From: Haladaptatus pallidirubidus
Lineage (GTDB): Archaea > Halobacteriota > Halobacteria > Halobacteriales > Haladaptataceae
Assembly: GCF_020700235.1 (NCBI RefSeq)
Contig: NZ_CP085301.1
Coordinates: forward strand, 62,001 to 126,000
Direction of reading: 5' to 3'
Length of the DNA: 64,000 bases
How positions within the stretch are numbered: position 1 is the first letter of the stretch; every line of letters starts with the position of its first letter. Made by a program: the position numbers and the translations under genes. Positions 49,408 through 57,718 of this stretch are shown here, one piece after another. The notes beneath the pieces are model-generated. The model made no database searches. It had not been told where the DNA came from and was given only the letters and a program-made list of their open reading frames with translations.

Positions 49408-50052
49408 ATGCACACCCCGACGAGACTCTTTCATCTCCACTTCAACACGCCCGACGTGAGCGGCGCGGAAAACCGACTCGCAGTCCGCGGCCTGCCGCTG
49501 TATCGGCGGTTCGGCCGCGTCGATGGCGAGTTTCGCGCGTTGGAAGCGGACGACCCCGTTCCGGACGAGTTTCGGCTCCGGCTTCAGGACGCGGAGCGAG
49601 GCTACGCGAACGTCACACTCGCACCCGGACGGCGACCGCATTTCGACCACCTGGGACTCTGTACGAGCGAGTTCGACGCGATTTGCGACCGAGCAGAGGA
49701 CGCGGGGTGGTCGGTGCGCGACCGCGACGGGAGACGAACGTTCGTCATGACGCCGTGGGAGTTCCGCGTCGAACTACATCCGGACGGAAGCGAGGTTGAA
49801 ATCGACCTCGGGTCGTGGGATGACGCGCATTTCGGGACGGTCGAACTCGTGATTCCGAACGATAACGAGGACGAAAATAACGAAGACGAAACCGCGGCGC
49901 ACGAATTTGCGGCTGTTTTCGGAGACGTTCCGGGACTCGAAATTCGAGCAGGAGAAGACGTTTGGGTACCGCGATTCCGACTGGTTGGCAGTGCATTTTC
50001 GGATGAAATACAGATCGACGAAGTACGAATCGAAACGAAAAACCTGCTCTAA
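49408..50052 (+). CDS. VOC/glyoxalase-like haloarchaeal protein
   Basis: A 214-residue protein with a vicinal-oxygen-chelate-like pattern: TRLFHLHFNTPDVSGAENRLAVRGLPLYRRFG, RRPHFDHLGLCTSEFDAICDRAEDAGW and FVMTPWEFRVELHPDGSEVEIDLG, which recall the paired beta-alpha-beta-beta-beta modules and metal-ligand positions (His, Glu) of the family. The exact metal ligands cannot be verified by eye, and the substrate is unknown. The ATG at 49408 is the start that begins the pattern. It is 43 bases behind the FKBP gene in the same orientation. Confidence 0.65.
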   Translation: MHTPTRLFHLHFNTPDVSGAENRLAVRGLPLYRRFGRVDGEFRALEADDPVPDEFRLRLQDAERGYANVTLAPGRRPHFDHLGLCTSEFDAICDRAEDAGWSVRDRDGRRTFVMTPWEFRVELHPDGSEVEIDLGSWDDAHFGTVELVIPNDNEDENNEDETAAHEFAAVFGDVPGLEIRAGEDVWVPRFRLVGSAFSDEIQIDEVRIETKNLL

Positions 50053-50813
50053 TCGTCGGAGCCGTTTTCGGATGAATTCGTGGCATTTTCCTGCCCTTCG
50101 GTTCCTCTATCGACTTCATCCGCCGACCACTCCCCGGCAGTCGCGTTTCTAACGACCGCCGATTCCGCGGTTCCGTTCCGGATGACGACGTCAGGTCGCG
50201 GCGCTGACGAGGGATCCGTTACTGCGGGTGGAACAAGCGACTGGTCGGAGCGCTCCGGTACCTCGGCGTTTCGGACGGTCATGTTCTCCACAATCAGCGT
50301 GTCCAGGTTCGCACCTTCGACGACTACGTTGGCGAGGACGGTGCGCTCGATGACGCGGTCTCTAACGCCCGGGTCGAAGACGCTGCCACCCGGGACGTCG
50401 AGAATTGAGCGATTTCTGACGACGATTCTCTGTGTGGTCACGTTGTTAAGCTCCCCTTCTTCGATTTCGAGTTCGGAAACATCGACGTTGCGCAGCGTGA
50501 CGTTCCGGCGAACTTCATCGTCCGTTTGCAGTCTTTGAACGCGGACGGTATCTACCGTCGCGTTCCGCACCGTGGCGTTTCGCAGTGCCCACGTTCGAAT
50601 CGTCGCGTTGTCGATGGAAACTCTGTACTGGCCGAGTTGACTGAACTGCCCGAACTGGCCACCGTTCGCTCCTGAACTGCCGCTGACGATCGGCTTTACA
50701 TTCGGACCCGACCCGACGCCTCCAGCGAGCGCCGTGACTCCCGAAAGTGCGAGGAGAAACGACAGAACGACAGCAGACACGACCGTCGTCCGCTGGCCAA
50801 TTGGGATTCTCAT
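50049..50813 (-). CDS. Secreted protein rich in N-glycosylation sequons
   Basis: A 254-residue exported protein. It has a signal peptide (RIPIGQRTTVVSAVVLSFLLALSGVTALA, cleavage near residue 31) and a repeated pattern in which short strands alternate with 'RNATV' or 'NVTLRN'-type turns, suggesting a beta-helix like a pentapeptide-repeat stack. I count about 12 N-x-S/T sequons (for example in NATIRT, NVTLRN, NNVTTQ, NMTVRN). It is therefore likely to be a heavily glycosylated surface protein, of interest because AglB is encoded in the same window. Its function is unknown. The terminus overlaps the VOC-like gene by four bases. Confidence 0.72.
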   Translation of the reverse strand: MRIPIGQRTTVVSAVVLSFLLALSGVTALAGGVGSGPNVKPIVSGSSGANGGQFGQFSQLGQYRVSIDNATIRTWALRNATVRNATVDTVRVQRLQTDDEVRRNVTLRNVDVSELEIEEGELNNVTTQRIVVRNRSILDVPGGSVFDPGVRDRVIERTVLANVVVEGANLDTLIVENMTVRNAEVPERSDQSLVPPAVTDPSSAPRPDVVIRNGTAESAVVRNATAGEWSADEVDRGTEGQENATNSSENGSDD

Positions 50814-50888
50814 ACTGCCATGAGTTCGAGAGACGGCATAAACCGAACTGACCGTTTTCTTCAGTTTGGAGGGTTAAGCCGCCGTTTC

Positions 50889-51359
50889 TCACTTGACGCT
50901 GATATGTGCGGCGAGGTCCGTTCGGATGATGGTGTCGCAGTATTCGCATCGAACGCCGTCTTCCAACACCTCGAATTTCGATTCGACGGGTTCGTCTTTC
51001 GTCGTGATGCAGTTGCTGTTCGGACAGGAAAGGATACCGACGACTTCCGTGGGACGCTCCAATCGGTGCTTTTCTGCTACTTCGTACTCGCGTATGATGT
51101 TGATGCTCGCGTCGGGAGCGATGAGAGAGAGCACGTCCACCTCGTTCTGGCTCAGCTCTCTGCCCTCGACTTTCACGATGTCCTTCCGTCCCATTCGGTC
51201 GCTTGGGACGTTCATCCCGACGCTCACGGCTTCGCCGTCACTGCCGTCACTGCCGTCAATGCCGAGAATGGCGAGGACGTTGAGCGCCTGTCCAGCGCGA
51301 ATGTGGTCGATTACGGTGCCGTTTCGAATCTTACTGACGCGAAGTTCGTGGTCGCTCAT
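50889..51359 (-). CDS. pyrI: Aspartate carbamoyltransferase regulatory chain
   Basis: Nucleotide-binding regulatory subunit of ATCase in pyrimidine synthesis. The 156-residue protein has the N-terminal strand [28 protein letters not shown] and the C-terminal zinc site with four Cys: CPNSNC (residues about 118-123) and CEYC (about 144-147), which contacts the catalytic chain. Its ATG at 51359 overlaps the pyrB stop by four bases, so the two subunits are translationally coupled. Composition is normal for haloarchaea, with a repeated GSDG stretch around residue 36. Confidence 0.96.
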   Translation of the reverse strand: MSDHELRVSKIRNGTVIDHIRAGQALNVLAILGIDGSDGSDGEAVSVGMNVPSDRMGRKDIVKVEGRELSQNEVDVLSLIAPDASINIIREYEVAEKHRLERPTEVVGILSCPNSNCITTKDEPVESKFEVLEDGVRCEYCDTIIRTDLAAHISVK

Positions 51360-52267
51360 TGTTCCTCCAGCAGTGAATCGAGAATCGCCATCCGCACCGG
51401 AACGCCATTGTGCGCCTGTTCGAAGTAGGTCGCGTGCTCCGTGCTGTCCACCTCAGGCGCGATTTCATCGACGCGGGGTAGCGGGTGCATGATGGTTAAC
51501 TCGTCCGTCGCGTTTTCTAGCGTCTCCATATCGATACGGTATTCGCCGGCAATTTCCCGATATTCGTTTTCGTCGGGGAAACGTTCGCGCTGGATGCGCG
51601 TCACGTAGAGAACGTCCAAATTCGGAAGTACGTCCTCGATGTCGGTGTGCTCGCGGACGCTCGCACCCGCCTCGTGGAGGTCGTATCGGACGCTCCGCGG
51701 AAGTTGCAAACTTCCGGGGCTGATGAAATGCTGGCGAACGTCGAAGTTCGTCAGCGCGTGCGCGAGCGAGTGAACCGTCCGCCCGTACTTCAAATCGCCC
51801 ATGATGCCGATGGTGATGTCGTCCAATCCGGCATTCTCCCGAATCGTGTAGAGGTCAAGCAAGGTCTGGGTCGGATGGTGGCCCGCCCCGTCGCCCGCGT
51901 TGAGCAGGGGTACGTCCACGAAATCGCTCACCATCTTCGCTGCGCCCTGACTCGGGTGACGAAGCACGAGCGCGTCGGCATAACCTTCGATAACCCGAGT
52001 CGTGTCGGCGAGGCTTTCTCCTTTCTTCACGCTAGACGATTCGACGGAACCCATATCGACGATGTCTCCGCCAAGGCGCTTGATGGCGGTTTCGAAGCTC
52101 ATTTTCGTTCGAGTACTCGGTTCGTAAAACAGCAACCCGAGCAGTTTTCCTGCGTGTCGGTCGACGAACGCCGACGGATCGGCGTCGATTTCGGCGGCGC
52201 GGTCGAGGACGGCCTCGATGTCCTCGTGCGCGAGTTGTTTCGTATCTATGAGGTGGTCGTCCCGCAT
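51356..52267 (-). CDS. pyrB: Aspartate carbamoyltransferase catalytic chain
   Basis: Catalyses carbamoyl-aspartate formation, the first committed step of pyrimidine synthesis. The 303-residue protein has [20 protein letters not shown] (carbamoyl-phosphate site, S-T-R-T-K), [13 protein letters not shown] and [17 protein letters not shown], and [10 protein letters not shown] at the C-terminal domain. The ATG at 52267 is the only start that gives the family N-terminus; the open frame extends 462 bases further upstream without similarity. The 81-base gap to the divergent MinD-like gene holds the shared promoter region. Confidence 0.97.
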   Translation of the reverse strand: MRDDHLIDTKQLAHEDIEAVLDRAAEIDADPSAFVDRHAGKLLGLLFYEPSTRTKMSFETAIKRLGGDIVDMGSVESSSVKKGESLADTTRVIEGYADALVLRHPSQGAAKMVSDFVDVPLLNAGDGAGHHPTQTLLDLYTIRENAGLDDITIGIMGDLKYGRTVHSLAHALTNFDVRQHFISPGSLQLPRSVRYDLHEAGASVREHTDIEDVLPNLDVLYVTRIQRERFPDENEYREIAGEYRIDMETLENATDELTIMHPLPRVDEIAPEVDSTEHATYFEQAHNGVPVRMAILDSLLEEQ

Positions 52268-52348
52268 CGTTTGAACAGGCGTCACCGCCAGTCTTGAAAG
52301 CCACGGGTCGCCCCCAACGTTAAATCGGATGACGAAACCAACCCCGGT

Positions 52349-52987
52349 ATGATCGCCATCGCAGGGGGAAAGGGAGGCTGTGGAAAAACGACGACGACGC
52401 TCGGTCTCGCGGGTTCCCTCGGCAGAACTCGCCGGTCGGTGTTCGCGGTGGACGCCGACCTCGATATGCCGAACCTCCACCTGCTCGCCGATGTGGACAA
52501 CACACCCGGACTCGCGGCGGTCGCAAACGGAGCCAGAATCGAGGACGTTGCACACCTGCCACCCGATCTTTCCGGCGTCAAAGTCGTCCCCGCCCCGCAA
52601 TCCCCGGGAAGAGGGGTGCGCCTTGACTCCGCACTCGCCCGACTCGCAAACTGCGCAGACCACGTCCTCGTGGACTGCCCTGCCGGGGCAGGGCCAGACG
52701 CCGTCACGCCGCTTCGCGCCACAGACCACATCCTATTGGTAACGACGTCGAACCGCGCCTGTCTCCGCGACACTGCTAAAACCGCAGCGATGGCGCGCGC
52801 ACTGGATACTCCCGTCGTGGGGTGTGTCGTGACAAGAACGAACCGTTCACCTCGCGGCGTCGAACGACTGCTCGACTGCCCCATCTTGGCGACGATTCCC
52901 GTCGCTGGCTCACCCGTACTTTCGGACGAATCGGTCGCTCGGGGGTACGACACCCTCGCGTCGGCTATCCTGTCCAAACACTTATGA
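52349..52987 (+). CDS. MinD/ParA-family ATPase
   Basis: A 212-residue deviant Walker ATPase. The P-loop is [16 protein letters not shown] at residues 6-21, followed by [18 protein letters not shown] and [16 protein letters not shown]. It has no amphipathic membrane-targeting helix that I can identify, unlike bacterial MinD, and is shorter than typical archaeal MinD. Its stop overlaps the start of the KaiC-like gene downstream by four bases, so both are translated together and probably act together. Candidate processes are positioning, motility or signalling; archaeal MinD homologues are not known to place the division site. Confidence 0.88.
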   Translation: MIAIAGGKGGCGKTTTTLGLAGSLGRTRRSVFAVDADLDMPNLHLLADVDNTPGLAAVANGARIEDVAHLPPDLSGVKVVPAPQSPGRGVRLDSALARLANCADHVLVDCPAGAGPDAVTPLRATDHILLVTTSNRACLRDTAKTAAMARALDTPVVGCVVTRTNRSPRGVERLLDCPILATIPVAGSPVLSDESVARGYDTLASAILSKHL

Positions 52988-53634
52988 AAGAGTATATAGT
53001 TGTCGAATTTATGGAAGAGCGACTTTCGACCGGCGTTCCGGTGCTCGACCGGAAACTTGACGGAGGATTGCCACCGGGGAGCACCGTTGCCCTCTGTGCA
53101 CCTCCCGCCAGTCAAGCCGAACTCCTCCTATCGGAGTTTACGTCGAGTCGCCCCACGCTGTACCTCACGACCGACCGCACCGAGGAGTCCGTGAGCGCGG
53201 AATTCCGCCACAACTCCGGTCGGAGAATCCCGGAAGTACGCTACATTCCCGGCGATGCCCCGCTCGACCACGCCCGGCGACTGTTTCAGCGGTTGCCGGG
53301 TGATTCGACGCTCGTCGTAGACCCGGTTGATCTGCTCGAACGCGAAGATCCGACCCGATACCGGAACTTCCTGCACGACCTACAGAGCCACGTTCGCGGA
53401 ACCGACAGCCTCGCCGTCCTCCACTGTCTCGACGGTCGGAGCGTCCCCGACCAGCGCGATATCACGGAACACGCCGTCGACGTGGTGTTCCAACTGCGCA
53501 CCGATATTTCGGGCGACCGAGTCGAAAATCGGTTGGCGGTTCCGAAGTTCCGCGGCGGGAGCGCACTGCCGGAAACCATCAAGCTCGAATTCACCGAGTC
53601 GGTCGCTATCGATACGAGTCGGGACATCGCGTGA
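52984..53634 (+). CDS. KaiC/RadA-like protein with degenerate P-loop
   Basis: A 216-residue RecA-like protein that begins in the MinD-like stop codon. The segment STGVPVLDRKLDGGLPPGSTVALCAPPASQAELLLSEF has the layout of a KaiC P-loop but lacks the Gly-Lys-Thr/Ser: the loop reads APPASQAE, so Walker A is degenerate. The Walker-B-like STLVVDPVDLLE is present. This suggests a non-hydrolysing or regulatory partner of the upstream ATPase. I recall similar 'HTR-like' proteins in haloarchaea, of unknown role. Confidence 0.75.
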   Translation: MKEYIVVEFMEERLSTGVPVLDRKLDGGLPPGSTVALCAPPASQAELLLSEFTSSRPTLYLTTDRTEESVSAEFRHNSGRRIPEVRYIPGDAPLDHARRLFQRLPGDSTLVVDPVDLLEREDPTRYRNFLHDLQSHVRGTDSLAVLHCLDGRSVPDQRDITEHAVDVVFQLRTDISGDRVENRLAVPKFRGGSALPETIKLEFTESVAIDTSRDIA

Positions 53635-53659
53635 AAATCGTCGTCGGAATCCGCCGACG

Positions 53660-54574
53660 CTATCTGCGTTCGTCTATCCGTCGCATCTGCTCTCGGTGAA
53701 GCGTAACGATCATGTCCGAGAGCACGCCGAACATGAGCAACTGGACGCCGAAGATGATGGAGACGCCCGCGACGACGGCGAGGACTTCGTGGCTCTCGCG
53801 AGGCGTGGCGAGGAACCACTCGAACCCGACGTAGCTGCCGACGAGCAGGCCGACGAATATGGAGAAGAAACCGACGCTCCCGAAGTAAAAGAGCGGGTTG
53901 TTCGTCTTGGCCAGCTGATAGAGGGTCATGATGATGTCCCCGCCATCCCAGATGGGGTGGAGGTTCGTCTCCGATTCGTCGGGACGCTCTTCGTAGGTAA
54001 TCGGCACCACGGTCGTCGGAACGCTGTGTTTTACGCATTCGACCGCCAGTTCGGTTTCGACGCCGAATCCGTCGGACGTGAGATATGCGCGCTCCGCGGA
54101 TTTTCGGGAGAACGCATGGTAGCCACTGAGGATGTCGCGGAAGTCCTGTCCGTGAATGATTGAAAAGGCTCGATTGATGATGCGGTTGCCGAACCGGTTC
54201 AGCCGTGTCATCGACCCGTTTTCCAGGTTCGCGAATCGATTCCCGATGACGTGTTCGTAGCCGTCGTCGAGCGGTTCCAGCATCACGTCGGCGTCTTCCG
54301 GTTTGTACGTTCCGTCGCCGTCGAGCATCAGGATGTACTCGGATTCGGCGCTCTCGATTCCTTCGCGAACCGCCTGTCCTTTTCCGACCCCGGACTGTTC
54401 GATGACGCGGGCGTCGTGGCTCCGTGCGATTTCCTGCGTCTTGTCGTTGGAACTGCCATCCACGACAAGAACGTTCGAAAAGCCCCGCTCCTGAAAGCCG
54501 CCGATAACCTCACCGATGGTTTCGGCTTCGTTTAGCGTTGGAATGAGTACGCAGACGTCCTCGGAGTCGGGCAT
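53660..54574 (-). CDS. aglJ: Dolichol-phosphate glycosyltransferase, AglJ type
   Basis: GT2-family enzyme that in Haloferax volcanii adds the first sugar to dolichol phosphate for N-glycosylation. The 304-residue protein has VLIPTLNEAETIGEVIGGF, VVDGSSNDKTQEI, and MLDGDGTYKPED (DxD-type motif), plus GYHAFSRKSAERAYL and two C-terminal membrane helices (FYFGSVGFFSIFVGLLVGSYVG and HEVLAVVAGVSIIFGVQLLM). The ATG at 54574 begins MPDSEDVCVLIPTLNE; a GTG at 54592 would add six residues. The opposite end of the locus is AglB. Symbol is by similarity and context. Confidence 0.85.
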   Translation of the reverse strand: MPDSEDVCVLIPTLNEAETIGEVIGGFQERGFSNVLVVDGSSNDKTQEIARSHDARVIEQSGVGKGQAVREGIESAESEYILMLDGDGTYKPEDADVMLEPLDDGYEHVIGNRFANLENGSMTRLNRFGNRIINRAFSIIHGQDFRDILSGYHAFSRKSAERAYLTSDGFGVETELAVECVKHSVPTTVVPITYEERPDESETNLHPIWDGGDIIMTLYQLAKTNNPLFYFGSVGFFSIFVGLLVGSYVGFEWFLATPRESHEVLAVVAGVSIIFGVQLLMFGVLSDMIVTLHREQMRRIDERR

Positions 54575-54679
54575 TGTCGGGGAGATAGACACCGGGGGCT
54601 AAAAGCCCAACCTTTTCCTCTCGGATTTCCGACCGGGACAATCCATAGATGTTTAAAACAAACCGCCCAACCACGGGAT

Positions 54680-55822
54680 ATGAACCGGCTTGCGAAGGTG
54701 TCCGCGGTCGTCGTCGCGGTCGCCGCAATCCCTTATTTCGTCTTCCTCGCGCTGTACGGGTTGATTCGCCCGGACGGCTCACCCGCAAAAAAACGAGACG
54801 TAGAACCGAGCGTGAGCATCGTCCTGCCGACGTACAACGAAGCGGATATCATCGAGAAGAAACTGGACGACCTCCTCGAACAAGACTATCCAATGGAAAA
54901 AGTCGAACTCGTCGTCGTGGATTCGAGCGACGACGAGACCCCCGACCTGATTCGGAAGTATCTCGCCGACCACGAATATCCCGAACTGACCCTCATCGAA
55001 GAAGAAGAGCGCCGGGGCCTCGCTCCCGCGCTCAACGACGCCTACGCCGCCGCGAAAAACGAGATGGTCGTGAAGACGGACTGCGATTCGTTCGTCGCAG
55101 ACGACGCCCTTCGCGTTGCGGCGGCGAATCTCGCCGACCCCGGAATTTCGGCGGTCACCGGGCAGAATGCGGACGTTCTCGGGGGAAGCGAAGTCGAAGC
55201 GGGATATCGCGGCGTGCAGGCGCACGTCCAAACGCTCGAATCCCACCTCGATTCGACGCTCATCTTCCACGGTCCGTTTTCGGCGTTCGAAAACGACGCT
55301 ATCGTCCCCCTCGACCCGAACTCGCTCGCGGACGACACCGAACTCGCGTTGAAGATCCGCCGAAACGGGAAGCGCGTTGTCTTCGACCCGGACATCCGGT
55401 ACAGCGAGGCGTCCCACTCTGATTTCAAAAAGCGTAGATTACAGAAAGACCGGAGGGGGATGGGATTGATTCGACTTCTCTTCCAGCACCGCGACGCGCT
55501 CGGCAAGTACGGCAGCTACGGCGGGTTCGTGCTTCCGTTCAACTGGTGGTTCATGATTATCTCCCCGTGGTTGGTTGCGTTGGGCGTTGGATTGATGACC
55601 GGTGCCGCACTGCTTACAGCGGGGCCGTTCGGGTTGGTCGTACCCGGCGCGCTTGCCGTCTTTGTTCGGTTGGGTGGAAGCGATCGGTTGGGTTCGCTGC
55701 AACCGCTGTACGCTATCTTCGATACGCAGGTGTCGCTGTTTCGGGCTAGTCTAGAACTGTTACGTGGTGAGGGCGACGGGATGTGGGAGATAGATGAGGA
55801 ACTGCGGGAGGCATTCGAATGA
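54680..55822 (+). CDS. Glycosyltransferase family 2, membrane-bound
   Basis: A 380-residue GT2 enzyme. A hydrophobic N-terminal helix (residues about 5-28) precedes the catalytic core with SIVLPTYNEADIIEKKLDDLLEQDYP, VVVDSSDDETPDLI, VVKTDCDSFVADDALR (DxD-like DCDS) and the acceptor-side motif DDTELALKIRRNGKRVVF. Two membrane segments follow near WWFMIISPWLVALGVGLMTG and GLVVPGALAVFVRLG. This layout resembles processive or polyprenol-linked sugar transferases. It is divergent from the aglJ-like gene and begins the glycan cluster. The sugar is unknown. Confidence 0.88.
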   Translation: MNRLAKVSAVVVAVAAIPYFVFLALYGLIRPDGSPAKKRDVEPSVSIVLPTYNEADIIEKKLDDLLEQDYPMEKVELVVVDSSDDETPDLIRKYLADHEYPELTLIEEEERRGLAPALNDAYAAAKNEMVVKTDCDSFVADDALRVAAANLADPGISAVTGQNADVLGGSEVEAGYRGVQAHVQTLESHLDSTLIFHGPFSAFENDAIVPLDPNSLADDTELALKIRRNGKRVVFDPDIRYSEASHSDFKKRRLQKDRRGMGLIRLLFQHRDALGKYGSYGGFVLPFNWWFMIISPWLVALGVGLMTGAALLTAGPFGLVVPGALAVFVRLGGSDRLGSLQPLYAIFDTQVSLFRASLELLRGEGDGMWEIDEELREAFE

Positions 55823-55915
55823 AACAAATGTCTTCCGAAGAGTACTCTCGGTACTACTTGAATAAAATGAGTGAGAAAGCTTATGTATTCTAAGGGATCT
55901 GGAAGACGATAAGGT

Positions 55916-57049
55916 ATGTCGGACAACCTCTCTTCGGTTGCTATTCTTCACGACCGTTTTCCGCAGATAGGTGGTGGTGAGAAGTTTGCCATCGAAGCGG
56001 CTCGAACCCTGGACGCGCCGATTTACACGATGTACGTGTATCCCGGGACGGAGATTCCAAACGACGTGCGCGTCATTCCGATCAAGCAAGAGAAATACGC
56101 CCGTGGACCGTCGAAGCACCTGCTCGCGTGGAAAAACGAAGGTTCGAACCCGTTCGAAACGCTCTCCGTGGCGATGGATATGACCGACGCACACCCGGAT
56201 CTGACGGAGTATGACGTAATTTTGGGAAGTGCACCTTTATCCAAACACTATGTTCCGACCGTTGACCAGACGATTATTCACTATCCACACAGTCCGCCAC
56301 GGTGGCTGTACGACCTCTACCGGGACCGAATGGCCTCGTTTGATTACCCGGGTATCCGGTTCGCACTGAAAGCATATGCGAAGTGGTGGCGAGCGTTAGA
56401 CAAGGAAGCGAATGATTACGTCGATACGTTCATCGCCAACAGCGAACTCATCCGCGATCGGATTCGCCGGTACTACCAGCGTGATGCCGAAGTCGTCTAT
56501 CCGCCCGTTACCGGCGATTGGCGTAATGAAAGTGACGAGGGCTACTTCGTTACCTGGTCACGACTCGCGCCTGAAAAACGAATGCCCCTCCTTGCAGAGG
56601 CGTTTACGGAACTGAACGAGCGACTCATTGTTGCCGGGGATGGGGCGGATAGAGAACAGCTCGAACGGATCGCACGAGGCCACGACAATATCGAAGTACG
56701 GGGCTTTGTCGAAGATATCGAATCACTCGTCGCTTGTTCAACGGCGGTGGTTTATGCTCCCGTGCAAGAGGACTTTGGACTCGTCGGCGCTGAGGCGTTG
56801 ATGGCCGGAAAACCGCTTCTTGGAGTGAACGAGGGCTTCACCAAGTATCAAGTTGAAGAAGGCGTTACCGGCGAGTTATTCGAGCCGACCGTGGAGTCGA
56901 TTCGGAAGGCGGTTCGGTCGTTCGACTCCGAGGAGTACGACGAGAAAACCATCCAGAACCACGCCGAGCAATACAGCTACGAATCGTTCCAATCGGGGCT
57001 CCGAAACACCGTGGAACGGACTGCCGGGGAGAACGAGCGATGTCGATAG
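55916..57049 (+). CDS. Glycosyltransferase family 4
   Basis: A 377-residue GT-B-fold glycosyltransferase. Conserved parts are the N-terminal VAILHDRFPQIGGGEKFAIEAA, the middle VTWSRLAPEKRMPLLAEAF, and the C-terminal sugar-nucleotide site VYAPVQEDFGLVGAEALMAGKPLLGVNEGFTKYQVEEGVTGELFEP with the E-x7-E of GT4 enzymes. It likely adds an internal sugar in the glycan. Its last ten bases overlap the next GT2 gene, so these are translationally coupled. Base composition is intermediate between the GC-rich flanks and the AT-rich genes downstream. Confidence 0.92.
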   Translation: MSDNLSSVAILHDRFPQIGGGEKFAIEAARTLDAPIYTMYVYPGTEIPNDVRVIPIKQEKYARGPSKHLLAWKNEGSNPFETLSVAMDMTDAHPDLTEYDVILGSAPLSKHYVPTVDQTIIHYPHSPPRWLYDLYRDRMASFDYPGIRFALKAYAKWWRALDKEANDYVDTFIANSELIRDRIRRYYQRDAEVVYPPVTGDWRNESDEGYFVTWSRLAPEKRMPLLAEAFTELNERLIVAGDGADREQLERIARGHDNIEVRGFVEDIESLVACSTAVVYAPVQEDFGLVGAEALMAGKPLLGVNEGFTKYQVEEGVTGELFEPTVESIRKAVRSFDSEEYDEKTIQNHAEQYSYESFQSGLRNTVERTAGENERCR

Positions 57050-57717
57050 AACGAACGATCACCGCGCCAAACCCGACAATCTCTGTCGTCATCCCGACAA
57101 TACCTACGAACAGCCACGAAGAAGTCGTCGCCCATCTCAAATCACAAACCATTGACAATTTTGAGGTTATCGTCGTAAATAACGCTAATCTTGACATTTG
57201 CGAAGCGAGAAATGCTGGGATAGAGGCTGCAGATTCCAATATCGTGGCATTGACCGATGACGATTGCCGGCCCGAAACAGATTGGCTCTCGAATGTCGTA
57301 ACCGAGTTCAACTCGGATCCGAACCTCGTCTGTCTCGAAGGAAGAGTCGAGGGAGGTCGGACATACGAGGGAACTCGAAAGTACGTTGGCTGTAACCTCG
57401 CGTTTAACCGGAGCGCAGCGCTCGCCGTTGGCGGATTCAGTAGCAGGTACGCTGGCTGGCGTGACGATACCGAATTTGGTTGGCGAATGGAACGGGAAGC
57501 AAATGGCATGTGTCTTTACAGCGATAGTGTCCGGATGCATCATCCTGATTTACCGCGGGCGAATATCAATACGGAATTGGAAGCGCAGCTGAAAGCTGAA
57601 TATCCCAACCGATACGAAAACGTTATTGCGCCGGACACTACGATAGGTCAAATAAACGATTGGCTGTGGCGGAAGGGGTTTTGGGACCTAGCCGACGCCA
57701 TTCGTTACAGAAATTAA
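57040..57717 (+). CDS. Glycosyltransferase family 2
   Basis: A 225-residue GT2 enzyme, soluble, with SVVIPTIPTNSHEEVVAHLKSQT, a nucleotide-binding VIVVNNANLDICEARNAGIEAA and the DDD motif in ALTDDDCRPETDW, plus the acceptor motif AGWRDDTEFGWRMEREANGM. It overlaps the GT4 gene and precedes the sulfatase-like gene by two bases. The local composition becomes clearly richer in A+T from here onwards, suggesting that this and the next genes were acquired as a cassette. Donor and acceptor sugars are unknown. Confidence 0.9.
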   Translation: MSIERTITAPNPTISVVIPTIPTNSHEEVVAHLKSQTIDNFEVIVVNNANLDICEARNAGIEAADSNIVALTDDDCRPETDWLSNVVTEFNSDPNLVCLEGRVEGGRTYEGTRKYVGCNLAFNRSAALAVGGFSSRYAGWRDDTEFGWRMEREANGMCLYSDSVRMHHPDLPRANINTELEAQLKAEYPNRYENVIAPDTTIGQINDWLWRKGFWDLADAIRYRN

Positions 57718-57718
57718 A

